Below, piece after piece: positions 1 to 7,805 of a stretch of 64,000 nt of DNA. Location of the stretch: positions 186,001 to 250,000 of the forward strand of contig NZ_JACGZW010000009.1 in the NCBI RefSeq assembly GCF_014145675.1, read 5' to 3'. Source of the stretch: Amycolatopsis dendrobii (GTDB taxonomy: Bacteria > Actinomycetota > Actinomycetes > Mycobacteriales > Pseudonocardiaceae). The notes beneath the pieces were generated by a model. That model was not told where the DNA came from. It did not search any database and saw only the letters and a program-made list of their open reading frames with translations. The position numbers were made by a program, and so were the translations under genes. Positions within the stretch are counted from its first letter, which is position 1. Every line of letters begins with the position of its first letter.

Positions 1-188
1 GCCGCGGCGTCGACATTCGCTCCGGCGCGCTGGCCGGACAGCCCCCACAGCAACCCGAGCAGGCATCCGCCGAGCACGAATCCGGCGACGGCGGCGATGA
101 CGAGCGGCCGGCGGGAGGCGGGCGGCGGTGATTCCAGCTCGGTGTCGCGGTCGTCGTCCGGCAGCGGCGGAGTGTCGAGAGCGGTCAT
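1..188 (-). CDS. hypothetical membrane-anchored protein, C-terminus outside window
   Basis: This is an N-terminal fragment of about 62 codons that runs off the left edge. The start is ATG at 188-186, preceded by a clear GGAGG box. The protein starts MTALDTPPLPDD, has an acidic/proline-rich cytoplasmic segment of about 30 residues, then one hydrophobic segment (about residues 33-55, LVIAAVAGFVLGG...). That is the layout of a single-pass membrane protein with its bulk outside the cell. The gene lies just downstream of the exporter in the same orientation and may be co-transcribed with it. The family cannot be named from this fragment. Confidence 0.6.
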   Translation of the reverse strand, partial: MTALDTPPLPDDDRDTELESPPPASRRPLVIAAVAGFVLGGCLLGLLWGLSGQRAGANVDAA

Positions 189-245
189 CACGTACCTCCG
201 GGCGGCCGGGGTGAGGTGCTATTTCAGCACCAAAACCGCGCCGGA

Positions 246-1499
246 TCACTGCTGCGAACGGACTCCGTCGCCGGTCGAGGCCGTTTTGTCATCGAGCGGG
301 TGCCCGCGCAGCGCGAACAGTGCATAGCCGGTCACGAACAGCAGCAGCAGGCCGGACGCGGCGAAGGTGTCGCCAGCCGAACCCAGCAGCTTGGTGAGCA
401 ATCCGCCGAGCAGCGCGCCGAGCGGGATCGCGCCCCAGACGACGGTGCGCCAGACCCCGAGCACGCGGCCGAGCAGTTCGCCCGGCACGAGCGTGTGGCG
501 CGCGGTCGCGAGCACCACGTTCACCGCCACCACCGCCGCCGCGAACACGCCGAACAGCACCGCGGACACGACCGGCTGGCGGATGAGGCCCATTCCGCCG
601 AAGCCAAGTGCACAGAACAACACCCCGCCGACCAGGACCGCCCGCCGTCCGATGCGCCGGACCAGCCGCGGTGTCAGCCCGGCCCCGAGCAGGCCGCCAG
701 CTCCGCCGACGAACGCGAAAGCGCCGAAGGTGGCGTCGGACAAATGCAGGTCTTCCAGTGCGTAGAGCACAAGCTGTGCCTGAGCCAGCTCGCTGATCAG
801 GCTGAGCAGGCCGGCGATCGCGAGCAGCCGCAGCAGCAGAGAATGCCGGCGCAGCCAGCGGAAACCGTCCGCGAAATCCGCCCGGATGTGCGACTTGGTT
901 TCCTGCCGCGGCCGGTAGCTGCCCGCCATGCCCAGCAGCACCGCGGCGCCGACCGCGAACCCGACCGACGAGAGCAGGAACGGGAAGACCGCGAACATCG
1001 CGAAGGTGGCGCTGCCGACCGGGCCGCCGAGGAACGTCTGTCCGACGATCTCGCACGCCTGCAGCTTGCTGTTGGCGCTCTCCAACCGGTCCGCCTCGAC
1101 CAGCGCGGGCGGCAGCACGTTCGCCGCGCTCTCCGCGACCGTCTCCGCGATGCCGACGAGCAGCGACGCGACATAAATCGTCCAGATCTCCACCGTGCCG
1201 AAGGCCAGCAGCGCGGTGACCACGGCGACCACGAGCGCGCGCATCGCGTTCGCCGCGATCATCGCCTTCTTGCGGTCGATCCGGTCGACGAGCGTGCCCG
1301 CCGGGATCGCGAACAGCAGCCACGGCAGGAACTGCACCGCCGACAGCGCGGCGATTTCCACCGGATCGCGGGTCAGCGTGGTGGCCAGCAGCGGGAAAGC
1401 GACCTTGGCGATGCCGTCGGCGAGGTTCGACGTGCCGCTCGAGGCGAGCAGCCAGCGAAGCCGGCCGTCCGTCTGCCGATGCGACACGAACCACCTCAC
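246..1499 (-). CDS. MFS transporter (DHA3/enterobactin-exporter-like)
   Basis: The 417-residue protein has about 10-12 hydrophobic segments and the major facilitator signature between TM2 and TM3 (GTLVDRIDRKKAMIAAN, G-x-x-x-D-R-x-x-R/K-K). It resembles the MFS_3/DHA3 branch that exports siderophores or hydrophobic drugs by proton antiport. It begins MRWFVSHRQTDGRLRWLLASS, typical of this branch, in which a short basic N-terminus leads straight into TM1. A second transport-type motif (LTPRLVRRIGRRAVLVG) sits between TM8 and TM9 after the central loop. The substrate cannot be told from sequence. The long plus-strand reading frame over this region is only its mirror frame. Confidence 0.85.
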   Translation of the reverse strand: MRWFVSHRQTDGRLRWLLASSGTSNLADGIAKVAFPLLATTLTRDPVEIAALSAVQFLPWLLFAIPAGTLVDRIDRKKAMIAANAMRALVVAVVTALLAFGTVEIWTIYVASLLVGIAETVAESAANVLPPALVEADRLESANSKLQACEIVGQTFLGGPVGSATFAMFAVFPFLLSSVGFAVGAAVLLGMAGSYRPRQETKSHIRADFADGFRWLRRHSLLLRLLAIAGLLSLISELAQAQLVLYALEDLHLSDATFGAFAFVGGAGGLLGAGLTPRLVRRIGRRAVLVGGVLFCALGFGGMGLIRQPVVSAVLFGVFAAAVVAVNVVLATARHTLVPGELLGRVLGVWRTVVWGAIPLGALLGGLLTKLLGSAGDTFAASGLLLLFVTGYALFALRGHPLDDKTASTGDGVRSQQ

Positions 1500-1640
1500 G
1501 AGGAAAGAAAACGCCCTGGTGAGGCCAGTCTAGGGAGCGCGGCGGCGTTCTGTGACGCTTTGGTGACCTTCGGTGGTTTCCGCGGTCGCCGCGCAGTGGT
1601 GATCAGGGAAGAGCAACGGTCCGTCGGAGTTCCGCCGGAA

Positions 1641-1991
1641 TCAGCCCCAGCCGAGTTCGTGCAGCCGCTCGTCGTCGATGCCGAAGTGGTGGCCGAGTTC
1701 GTGCAGCACGGTGATCAGCACTTCCTCGACGACGTCGTCCTCGGTGTCGCAGATGTCGAGGATCGGCTCGCGGTAGATCGAGATCCGGTCCGGCAGCGCC
1801 CCGCTGTAGTGACTGGTGCGCTCGGTGAGCGCGATGCCGTGATAGAGCCCGAGGATGTCCGGTGCTTCCTCGTTGAAGTCCTCGACCAGCACCACGACGT
1901 TGTCCATCGCCGCGGCGAACTCCGCGGGCACCTGGTCGAGCGCGTCGGAGACGAGTTCCTCGAACCGCGCCAAACTCATCTCGACGGGCAC
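1641..1991 (-). CDS. small zincin-like metallopeptidase
   Basis: A 116-residue soluble protein ending in the zinc-binding motif HELGHHFGIDDERLHELG; H97 and H101 of the HExxH are the predicted ligands and E98 the catalytic base. This is the arrangement of the small metallopeptidase family often annotated as zincin-like metallopeptidase (DUF1025/PF06262 type), whose members are about 110-150 residues, so it looks complete. No signal peptide or membrane segment is visible. It follows the septum-formation gene by three bases on the same strand, so the two are almost certainly co-transcribed. The substrate is unknown. Confidence 0.85.
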   Translation of the reverse strand: MPVEMSLARFEELVSDALDQVPAEFAAAMDNVVVLVEDFNEEAPDILGLYHGIALTERTSHYSGALPDRISIYREPILDICDTEDDVVEEVLITVLHELGHHFGIDDERLHELGWG

Positions 1992-1994
1992 GGC

Positions 1995-2984
1995 TCAGTT
2001 GCCTCCGCCGGAACCGGAGCTGGAACTCGGCGGCGGGCTCTGCTGCTGGCCGGAGGAATTCGCCGCCCCGCTCTTCACACTGCCGGTGACCGCCTGGAAT
2101 CCGCTGCCGTCCTGCAGCGTGGCCGCGACCTTGCAGTTGACCTTGGTGGACCCGGCGTCCCAGCTCTCCTGCTCGCGCGAGTCCCAGCCCAGCGTGAGCT
2201 TCTTCGCCGACAGGTCGGCGCTGCCGGTGTACTCCTTCGCGGCATTGTTGCACTCGGTGTCCAGCCAGGTCTTCTGGTCGTCCAGCTTGGGGTAGCCGTC
2301 CTTGAAGTGCGAGGCGAGGTCGAGCGTCGCGATGATCTCGTAGGAGTGCGGCTTGCCGCAGTCGATCGGGTCGCCGACGCCCTTGCCCGCGAGCGCGAGG
2401 CAGGTGCCCGGGGCCCACACCATCGACTGGTCCTGGGTCTTCGCCGCGCCGGTGGTGGGCTGCAGCGTTCCGCCGGGACCGGCGAACTGCAGGCCGCAGC
2501 GCAACTGCCGATCGCCCTGCGACCACTGCGCCGACGTGGGCCGCAGCAGGTTGGTGGTGAGCTTGCCGTACGGGTCGAGCGGGTGGCCGAGATACGGCCG
2601 CACGTCGGCGTTGCACTGCTGCTGCGCGATGTCCTGCCACTGGTCGAGGCTCGGGAACGGAGCCTGCTGCGGGTACTTCGCGCCGATGTCGACCACCGTG
2701 GTGACCTCGAACAGGTGCGGCTGCGTGCACGGCACCTGGTGCGCGTCGGAGGCGTCCTTGGCACTCCAGGTCAGGCAGGTGCCCGGCGGCGAGTGGAACG
2801 CCTGCTGGGCGGCCTCGCTGAGCTTGCCCTCGCCGCCGCCCGCGCCTCCGGCGAGCGTGTCGGTCCAGGAGAAGGCGACGCTCAGGGCCAGCGCGATGAC
2901 CGCGCCGAGGAACACCCCGGCCATCACCACGCGGGTGGTCAGGGTCTGCATGCGCGAAGGGAACCGCTCCGAGCGTTGAGACAT
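1995..2984 (-). CDS. septum-formation-domain membrane protein
   Basis: A 329-residue protein with a short basic cytoplasmic N-terminus, one membrane segment (about residues 19-40) and an extracellular region carrying two copies of a cysteine-containing domain. The copies begin PPGTCLTWS (about 65-165) and APGTCLALAG (about 190-295), each followed by a C-x-x-P-H pair (VPCTQPHLFEV and DCGKPHSYEI). This is the actinobacterial septum-formation domain. The tail is low-complexity Ser/Gly/Pro. The name comes from family annotation; a direct role in division is not shown by the sequence. It is the first gene of a two-gene operon with the downstream zincin. Confidence 0.8.
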   Translation of the reverse strand: MSQRSERFPSRMQTLTTRVVMAGVFLGAVIALALSVAFSWTDTLAGGAGGGEGKLSEAAQQAFHSPPGTCLTWSAKDASDAHQVPCTQPHLFEVTTVVDIGAKYPQQAPFPSLDQWQDIAQQQCNADVRPYLGHPLDPYGKLTTNLLRPTSAQWSQGDRQLRCGLQFAGPGGTLQPTTGAAKTQDQSMVWAPGTCLALAGKGVGDPIDCGKPHSYEIIATLDLASHFKDGYPKLDDQKTWLDTECNNAAKEYTGSADLSAKKLTLGWDSREQESWDAGSTKVNCKVAATLQDGSGFQAVTGSVKSGAANSSGQQQSPPPSSSSGSGGGN

Positions 2985-3081
2985 CGATACCTATGATGCC
3001 CGCGCCGCATGAACCGCGCGTGTGCCGGGTCGATTAGGGTGGAACGCGGGGTTTGCAGTGCTGGGGGATTACGGAGCGCAC

Positions 3082-3696
3082 ATGACGCAGGACGACAACA
3101 GCGGCGTGCAGCCGCCCGAGGAGCCGAAGAAGCCGGGTTCGATGCGTTTCCAGGACGCGAACACGCAGCCGCGGCAGCCCTCGGTGGCCGAACAACGGGC
3201 CCGCAAGCAGGCCATCGCCGACCAGGAACGCGAACGGCAGGCAGCCGTCGCGGCACGGGAGGCGGCCGACGCGAAGGCGGCCACGAAACGCAAGATCCTG
3301 ATCGGGAGCGGCGTCACCGTCGGACTCGTCGGGCTCGTCGCGACGTTCTACACGATCGCGAAGCCCTCCGAGATGACCGCGTCCTGCGTCTCGTCCGACG
3401 GGGTCATCCAGGACGACAAGTACTGCTCTGAGGACTACGCGGTCGCCAACCACGGGCACTACAGCGGCGGGTTCTGGATCATCCCGCTACCGGGGGGCGG
3501 GTACAGCCAGTACCGCTACAACTACGGCGGCACCGGCAACATCGGCCAGCACGTGTCCGGCGGCAGTTACACCGCGCCGTCGGGCAACACCAACGTCACG
3601 ACCAAGTCGGGTACCAGCGTCCAGCGCGGCGGGTTCGGCATCAGCGGCAAGAGCGGCAGCAGCTTCGGCGGGACCGGGAAGAGCGGAGGCTCATAG
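3082..3696 (+). CDS. YgiB/DUF1190-like membrane protein
   Basis: The ATG at 3082 is chosen because a GGAG box lies just upstream; the frame is open to 3022. The 204-residue protein has a charged, Ala/Glu/Arg-rich helical N-terminus, one membrane segment (about 71-92), two cysteines just after it (C102, C115), and a Gly/Ser/Tyr-rich tail ending in RGGFGISGKSGSSFGG. An RGGFG followed by a Ser/Gly tail also closes the E. coli YgiB/DUF1190 family, whose genes neighbour a glutathionylspermidine-synthase-like gene. Here too the next gene, directly abutting, is of that family. The YgiB assignment rests on this layout and context rather than strong sequence identity. Confidence 0.65.
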   Translation: MTQDDNSGVQPPEEPKKPGSMRFQDANTQPRQPSVAEQRARKQAIADQERERQAAVAAREAADAKAATKRKILIGSGVTVGLVGLVATFYTIAKPSEMTASCVSSDGVIQDDKYCSEDYAVANHGHYSGGFWIIPLPGGGYSQYRYNYGGTGNIGQHVSGGSYTAPSGNTNVTTKSGTSVQRGGFGISGKSGSSFGGTGKSGGS

Positions 3697-4863
3697 GTGT
3701 ATCGGGACCGGCGGGAACCGCGCCGCGACTGGCAGCGGATCGTCGAAGAGCAGGGCCTGGTCTACGGCACCCCGGCGCGCGACGGCACCGGCAAGCCCCG
3801 GCCGTACTGGGACGAATCGGTGCACTACGTCTTCGACATGGACGAGGTGCTCTCGCTCGAGGCGGACGTCGAACTGCTGCATTCGATGTGCCTGGAGGCC
3901 GTCGACAACGTCGTGACCACCGAGCAGTACCAGCGCTTCGGCATCCCGGAGTGGGTGTGGCCGCACATCGCGGAGTCGTGGAAGCGCCAGGACCCGCACG
4001 TCTACGGTCGCTTCGACCTGCGCTACGACGGCAAATCGCCGGCCAAGCTGCTGGAGTACAACGCGGACACGCCGACCACGCTGCTGGAGGCGTCGCTGCT
4101 GCAGTGGCACTGGAAGACCGACGTCTTCCCCGAGGACGACCAGTGGAACTCGATCCACGAGAAGCTGGTCGAACGCTGGGAGGAGATCGGCGGCAAGCTG
4201 CCGTCGAACGAACTGCATTTCACCTGGTCCGCAGCCGATCCGAGCGGCGAGGACCACGTCACCACGGCGTACCTGCAAGAGACCGCGGCCGAGGCCGGGC
4301 TCGACACGGTCGGGCTCGCGATCGAGGAGATCGGCTGGGACCCGGTGCTCAAGCGGTTCGTCGATCTCGCCGAGGCGCAGATGTCCACGGTGGTGAAGCT
4401 GTACCCGTGGGAATGGGTGGTCGACGAGGAGTTCGGCAAGTTCGCGGTGGAGACCATGCCGCGCACGCTGTGGGTCGAACCGCTGTGGAAGATGCTGCTG
4501 TCGAACAAGACGCTGCTCGCCGTGCTGTGGGAGAACTACCCCGGGCATCCGAACCTGCTGCCCGCGTTCGCCGACGACCCCGGCCTGCTCACCGAGTACG
4601 TGCGCAAGCCCAAGCTCGGCCGCGAGGGCGCGAACGTGCAGATCGTGGCCACCGGGTACGAGACGCAGACGGACGGCGTCTACGGCGCGGAAGGCTACGT
4701 CTACCAGGCGTTCGACCCGCTGCCCGAGTTCGACGGGTACCGGCCCGCGCTCGGTGCGTGGATCGTCGGCGACTCCGCGGCTGGCCTCGGCATCCGGGAG
4801 ACCAGCGGACTCGTCACCGACGACGGCGCGGCGTTTGTGCCGCACCGGATCCCGGAGTCGTGA
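3697..4863 (+). CDS. glutathionylspermidine synthase family (YgiC/YjfC-like) ATP-grasp ligase
   Basis: The 388-residue protein has the full length of YgiC/YjfC-type proteins. Family hallmarks are visible: LLEYNADTPTTLLEAS, the acidic WEWVVDEEFG stretch, and the ATP-grasp segment YVRKPKLGREGANV. These proteins carry the amidase-free ligase half of glutathionylspermidine synthetase and probably ligate an amine to a carboxylate using ATP. Actinobacteria of this type use mycothiol instead of glutathione, so the substrate is unlikely to be glutathione. The start is GTG at 3697, directly after the TAG of the YgiB-like gene, with a GGAGG box inside that gene. A DUF350 gene follows, completing a known trio. 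Confidence 0.85.
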   Translation: MYRDRREPRRDWQRIVEEQGLVYGTPARDGTGKPRPYWDESVHYVFDMDEVLSLEADVELLHSMCLEAVDNVVTTEQYQRFGIPEWVWPHIAESWKRQDPHVYGRFDLRYDGKSPAKLLEYNADTPTTLLEASLLQWHWKTDVFPEDDQWNSIHEKLVERWEEIGGKLPSNELHFTWSAADPSGEDHVTTAYLQETAAEAGLDTVGLAIEEIGWDPVLKRFVDLAEAQMSTVVKLYPWEWVVDEEFGKFAVETMPRTLWVEPLWKMLLSNKTLLAVLWENYPGHPNLLPAFADDPGLLTEYVRKPKLGREGANVQIVATGYETQTDGVYGAEGYVYQAFDPLPEFDGYRPALGAWIVGDSAAGLGIRETSGLVTDDGAAFVPHRIPES

Positions 4864-4868
4864 TACAA

Positions 4869-4910
4869 CCCTGGATGTCCGATTCAACTGGCTGAATTGG
4901 CCATCCAGGG
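4869..4910 (+). promoter_or_regulatory. stem-loop covering the ribosome-binding region of the DUF350 gene
   Basis: CCCTGGATG (4869-4877) pairs with CATCCAGGG (4902-4910), and a weaker inner pairing GATTCA/TGAATT lies inside. The right arm overlaps the AGGGAGA ribosome-binding sequence used by the GTG at 4918. It could act as an attenuator or translational lock between the ligase gene and DUF350, or simply as an mRNA processing hairpin. Confidence 0.4.
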
Positions 4911-4917
4911 AGACCCC

Positions 4918-5370
4918 GTGACCTCGACGCTCGCGTTGCCCGCAACGTTCGGTTCCGACCTCGTGCGCGGTATCGGCGCGATCCTGCTGTACGGCATCGT
5001 CGGCCTGCTGCTGATGTTCGCCGGTTTCTACGCGATCGACTTCACCACGCCGGGCAAGCTGTCGAAGCTCGTCACCCGCGGGCTGCCGAACGCGGTGATC
5101 GTGACCGCCTCCGGGCTGCTGTCGATGGCGTTCATCGTCGTCGTGGCGATCTACAGCTCCGCGAGCGATCTGACCGCCGGGCTCATCACCTCGCTGGTCT
5201 ACGGCCTGATCGGGGTCATCGTCCAGGTGCTGGCGGTGCGGCTGCTGGAGTGGGCGACCCGGATCGACGTCGGGTCCACGATCCAGAGCGAGAAGTTCGC
5301 GCCGGCGAGCGTCGTCGTCGCGGCGGCGCACCTGGGGCTCGGGCTGGTCGTCGCGGTAGCGATTTCGTAG
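4918..5370 (+). CDS. DUF350 family membrane protein (YjfL-like)
   Basis: A 150-residue protein made almost entirely of four hydrophobic segments (starting near residues 12, 47, 80 and 122) joined by short polar loops, matching DUF350. The start is taken as GTG 4918, which has AGGGAGA just upstream; a TTG at 4897 in frame has no ribosome-binding sequence. DUF350 proteins commonly sit beside YgiC-type ligases and YgiB-type proteins, as here, which suggests a membrane-associated module. The biochemical function of DUF350 is not established. Confidence 0.8.
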   Translation: MTSTLALPATFGSDLVRGIGAILLYGIVGLLLMFAGFYAIDFTTPGKLSKLVTRGLPNAVIVTASGLLSMAFIVVVAIYSSASDLTAGLITSLVYGLIGVIVQVLAVRLLEWATRIDVGSTIQSEKFAPASVVVAAAHLGLGLVVAVAIS

Positions 5371-5416
5371 CGTTCGCGCACTGCCGCGCGGTCCCGTTCC
5401 CACTAACGTGGGACCC

Positions 5417-6322
5417 GTGCGACTCCTCAGGACGCCGGAAGACCGGTTCGCGGACCTGCCCGATTTCGCCTTCGAACCTCAGTACACCGACCTGTCCGAC
5501 CCGGACGGCGGGCTGATCAGAGTCGGCTACGTCGAGGCCGGGCCCGCGGACGGCCCGCCCGTCCTGCTGCTGCACGGCGAGCCGAGCTGGTCGTTCCTCT
5601 ACCGGAAGATGCTTCCGGTGCTGGCCGACGCCGGGCTGCGGGCGATCGCCCCGGACCTGGTCGGGTTCGGCCGGTCGGACAAGCCCGCGGAGATCGTCGA
5701 CCACAGCTACGCACGGCACGTGGAGTGGATGCGCCGGTTCTCGTTCGACGTCCTCGGGCTCGAAGGGGTCACGGTCGTCGGGCAGGACTGGGGCGGGTTG
5801 ATCGGGCTGCGCCTGGTGGCCGAGCACCCGGGGCGGTTCGCCGGGGTAGTGGCGGCCAATACCGGGTTGCCTACCGGGGATGTGGACATGCCTCCGGTGT
5901 GGCACAAGTTCCGGGAGGCCGTGGAGGGCGCGCAGATTCTGGACGTCGGGCGGTGCGTGCAGGCCGGGTGCCAGACGCCGCTGTCGGAAGAGATTCGGGC
6001 GGCTTACGACGCGCCGTTCCCGAATGAGATGTACAAGGCTGGACCGCGGGCGATGCCGGGATTGGTGCCTACTCGGCCGGATGACCCGGCGTCGGAGGCG
6101 AACCGGGCGGCGTGGGCGACGTTGACTGAGCTGGACGTGCCGTTCTTGTGCGCGTTTTCGGACGGGGATCCGATTACTGGGGCGATGGGGCCGATTCTGC
6201 AGCGGTCGATGCGCGGGGCGACTGGACTGGACCACCCGACGGTGGCCGGGGCCGGGCACTTTCTGCAGGAGGACGCGGGGGAGGTTCTCGCCGAGCACGT
6301 GGCGCGGTTCGTCCGCCGCTGA
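5417..6322 (+). CDS. haloalkane dehalogenase-like alpha/beta hydrolase (HLD-I type)
   Basis: A 301-residue alpha/beta hydrolase. The oxyanion-hole segment is LLHGEPSWSFLYRKM (about residues 51-65) and the nucleophile elbow is VVGQDWGG, giving nucleophile D124 and the adjacent halide-binding W125, the numbering also found in the classical DhlA enzyme. The catalytic histidine lies in AGAGHFLQED near the C-terminus. Family members convert haloalkanes to alcohols by SN2 attack; some close relatives are poorly characterised, so the natural substrate is open. The start GTG at 5417 gives the usual family N-terminus (MRLLRTPEDRF); a GTG at 5408 is an alternative. The gene stands alone and converges on the aminotransferase gene. 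Confidence 0.8.
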   Translation: MRLLRTPEDRFADLPDFAFEPQYTDLSDPDGGLIRVGYVEAGPADGPPVLLLHGEPSWSFLYRKMLPVLADAGLRAIAPDLVGFGRSDKPAEIVDHSYARHVEWMRRFSFDVLGLEGVTVVGQDWGGLIGLRLVAEHPGRFAGVVAANTGLPTGDVDMPPVWHKFREAVEGAQILDVGRCVQAGCQTPLSEEIRAAYDAPFPNEMYKAGPRAMPGLVPTRPDDPASEANRAAWATLTELDVPFLCAFSDGDPITGAMGPILQRSMRGATGLDHPTVAGAGHFLQEDAGEVLAEHVARFVRR

Positions 6323-6370
6323 CCTTGTGAGTGCCTACGCCGGTTAGAACCGGCATAGGCACTCACAAGG
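6323..6370. terminator. 48-bp near-perfect palindrome between convergent genes
   Basis: CCTTGTGAGTGCCTA and its exact reverse complement TAGGCACTCACAAGG form the 15-bp outer arms; GCCGGTT/AACCGGC form a 7-bp inner arm around AG. The only mismatch is C against A at the junction. It fills the whole gap between two convergent stop codons, so a bidirectional terminator is the simplest reading. Its length and symmetry also fit a dispersed genomic repeat. Confidence 0.75.
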
Positions 6371-6372
6371 GG

Positions 6373-7653
6373 TCAGGACAGGGCGGCCAGCGAGTCGACC
6401 AGGATCTGCAGCCCCTCGGCGGCTTCGGCTTCAGTCAGCGTCATCGGCGGCCCGATGCGCAGGACGTTCTTGTGCAGGCCGCCCTTTCCGATGAGCAGGC
6501 CGCGCTTTTTCGTTTCTTCCAGCATTTGCTTGGCGGCAACGGTATTCGGCGTCGTGGTGCCGGGTTCGACGAGTTCTACGCCGATCATCAAGCCCTTGCC
6601 GCGGACTTCGCCGACGAAGGGGCTGTTCGCCGCGCGCAGGCCACGCATCAACTGGTCGCCTCGGGCTTTGCAGTTGGCTTGCAGGTCGTGCTCGTCGATG
6701 TAGTCCAGGACGGCCAGCGCGCCTTGCATGGAGACTGGATTGCCGCCGAAGGTAGAGAAGGACTCCGCCTGGAAGCAGTCCATGACGTCGCCGCGAGCGA
6801 CCACACCGCCTACGGCCAGGCCGTTTCCCAGTCCCTTGGCGAAGGTCATCATGTCCGGGACCACGTCGTGCGCCTGGATGCCCCAGTAGTGGTCGCCGGT
6901 GCGGCCCCAGCCGGTCTGGACCTCGTCGGAGATGAACAGGATGCCGTGCTCGTCCAGGACTTCCTTCATCGCCTTGAACAGGCCGTCCGGCGGGGAGCTG
7001 AAGCCGCCTACGCCCTGGATCGGCTCCGCGATCAGGCAGGCGACGTCGCCCGCGGTGGCGGTCTCGAGGAGTTCCACCAGGTCGGCGACGCAGGCGTCGA
7101 TGTAAGCGGTGTCGGGCAGGTCGCGGAAGGGGCTGCGATAGCGGTAGCCGCCGTGGACGTAGTTGACCTTGATCGGGCTCAGCGAGGACGCGGACCAGCC
7201 GCGGTTGCCAGTGATCGCGACCGTGCCGAACGACCGGCCGTGGTAGGAGTTCCGCATCGCCAGCACCTGGTTGCTGCGGCGGTACTGGGTGGCGAGCATC
7301 AGCGCGGTGTCGTTGGCCTCGCTGCCGGAGTTGGTGAAGAACACCTTGGCGTCCGGGATGCCGGAGCGTTCCGCGATCCGCTCGGCCAGTTCGACCTGCG
7401 AGCGGATCAGGTAGAGCGTCGAGGTGTGCAGGACACCGGTGTCCAGTTGCTTGCGGACGGCGTCGCTGATCGCGGGGACGTCGTAGCCCATGGCGTTGGT
7501 GAGCACGCCCGCGAAGAAGTCGAGGTAGGTGCGGCCGGCGGAATCGGTCAGACGGCGATCCTGCGCGTGCACGATTTCGATCGGCTCGTCGTACAGCAGG
7601 GACATCCAGGACGGGAGCACCGCGCGGTGGCGCGCGAGCAGGTCGTCGGTCAT
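6373..7653 (-). CDS. class III pyridoxal-phosphate aminotransferase
   Basis: A 426-residue fold-type I aminotransferase. Visible class III features include the PLP phosphate-binding NSGSEANDTAL, the SYHGRS segment, the cofactor-binding DEVQTGWGRTG and the Schiff-base lysine in TFAKGLGNG. The length and overall pattern match the group containing 4-aminobutyrate, alanine-glyoxylate (AGT2-like) and beta-alanine aminotransferases. The exact amino donor cannot be told. The gene is monocistronic, with its own promoter region facing serS, and ends at the large palindrome shared with the hydrolase gene. Confidence 0.85.
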   Translation of the reverse strand: MTDDLLARHRAVLPSWMSLLYDEPIEIVHAQDRRLTDSAGRTYLDFFAGVLTNAMGYDVPAISDAVRKQLDTGVLHTSTLYLIRSQVELAERIAERSGIPDAKVFFTNSGSEANDTALMLATQYRRSNQVLAMRNSYHGRSFGTVAITGNRGWSASSLSPIKVNYVHGGYRYRSPFRDLPDTAYIDACVADLVELLETATAGDVACLIAEPIQGVGGFSSPPDGLFKAMKEVLDEHGILFISDEVQTGWGRTGDHYWGIQAHDVVPDMMTFAKGLGNGLAVGGVVARGDVMDCFQAESFSTFGGNPVSMQGALAVLDYIDEHDLQANCKARGDQLMRGLRAANSPFVGEVRGKGLMIGVELVEPGTTTPNTVAAKQMLEETKKRGLLIGKGGLHKNVLRIGPPMTLTEAEAAEGLQILVDSLAALS

Positions 7654-7805
7654 GTGAGTTCCCTCCGCTCCGGGTTCTAGCGAGTATGGGGAGCGCGGGA
7701 AACGGGCGACAACGATCAGACTGTCGGGTTGTCTTCAGTGCCCCGCACAGTGTGTACGGGAAACCGCGTCGAAGTCGTGGCTGGCCTGCGACTACCCTTC
7801 TGTCC

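Noticed and set aside
216..231. Small hairpin GGTGCT-ATTTC-AGCACC as a terminator
   Set aside because: The stem is only 6 bp and the minus-strand T tract is lacking, so it is not listed as a feature.
216..2996. Very long plus-strand reading frame of 926 codons
   Set aside because: It is the mirror frame of the MFS, zincin and septum-formation genes on the minus strand; its product is Arg/Glu/His-rich low complexity without any domain.
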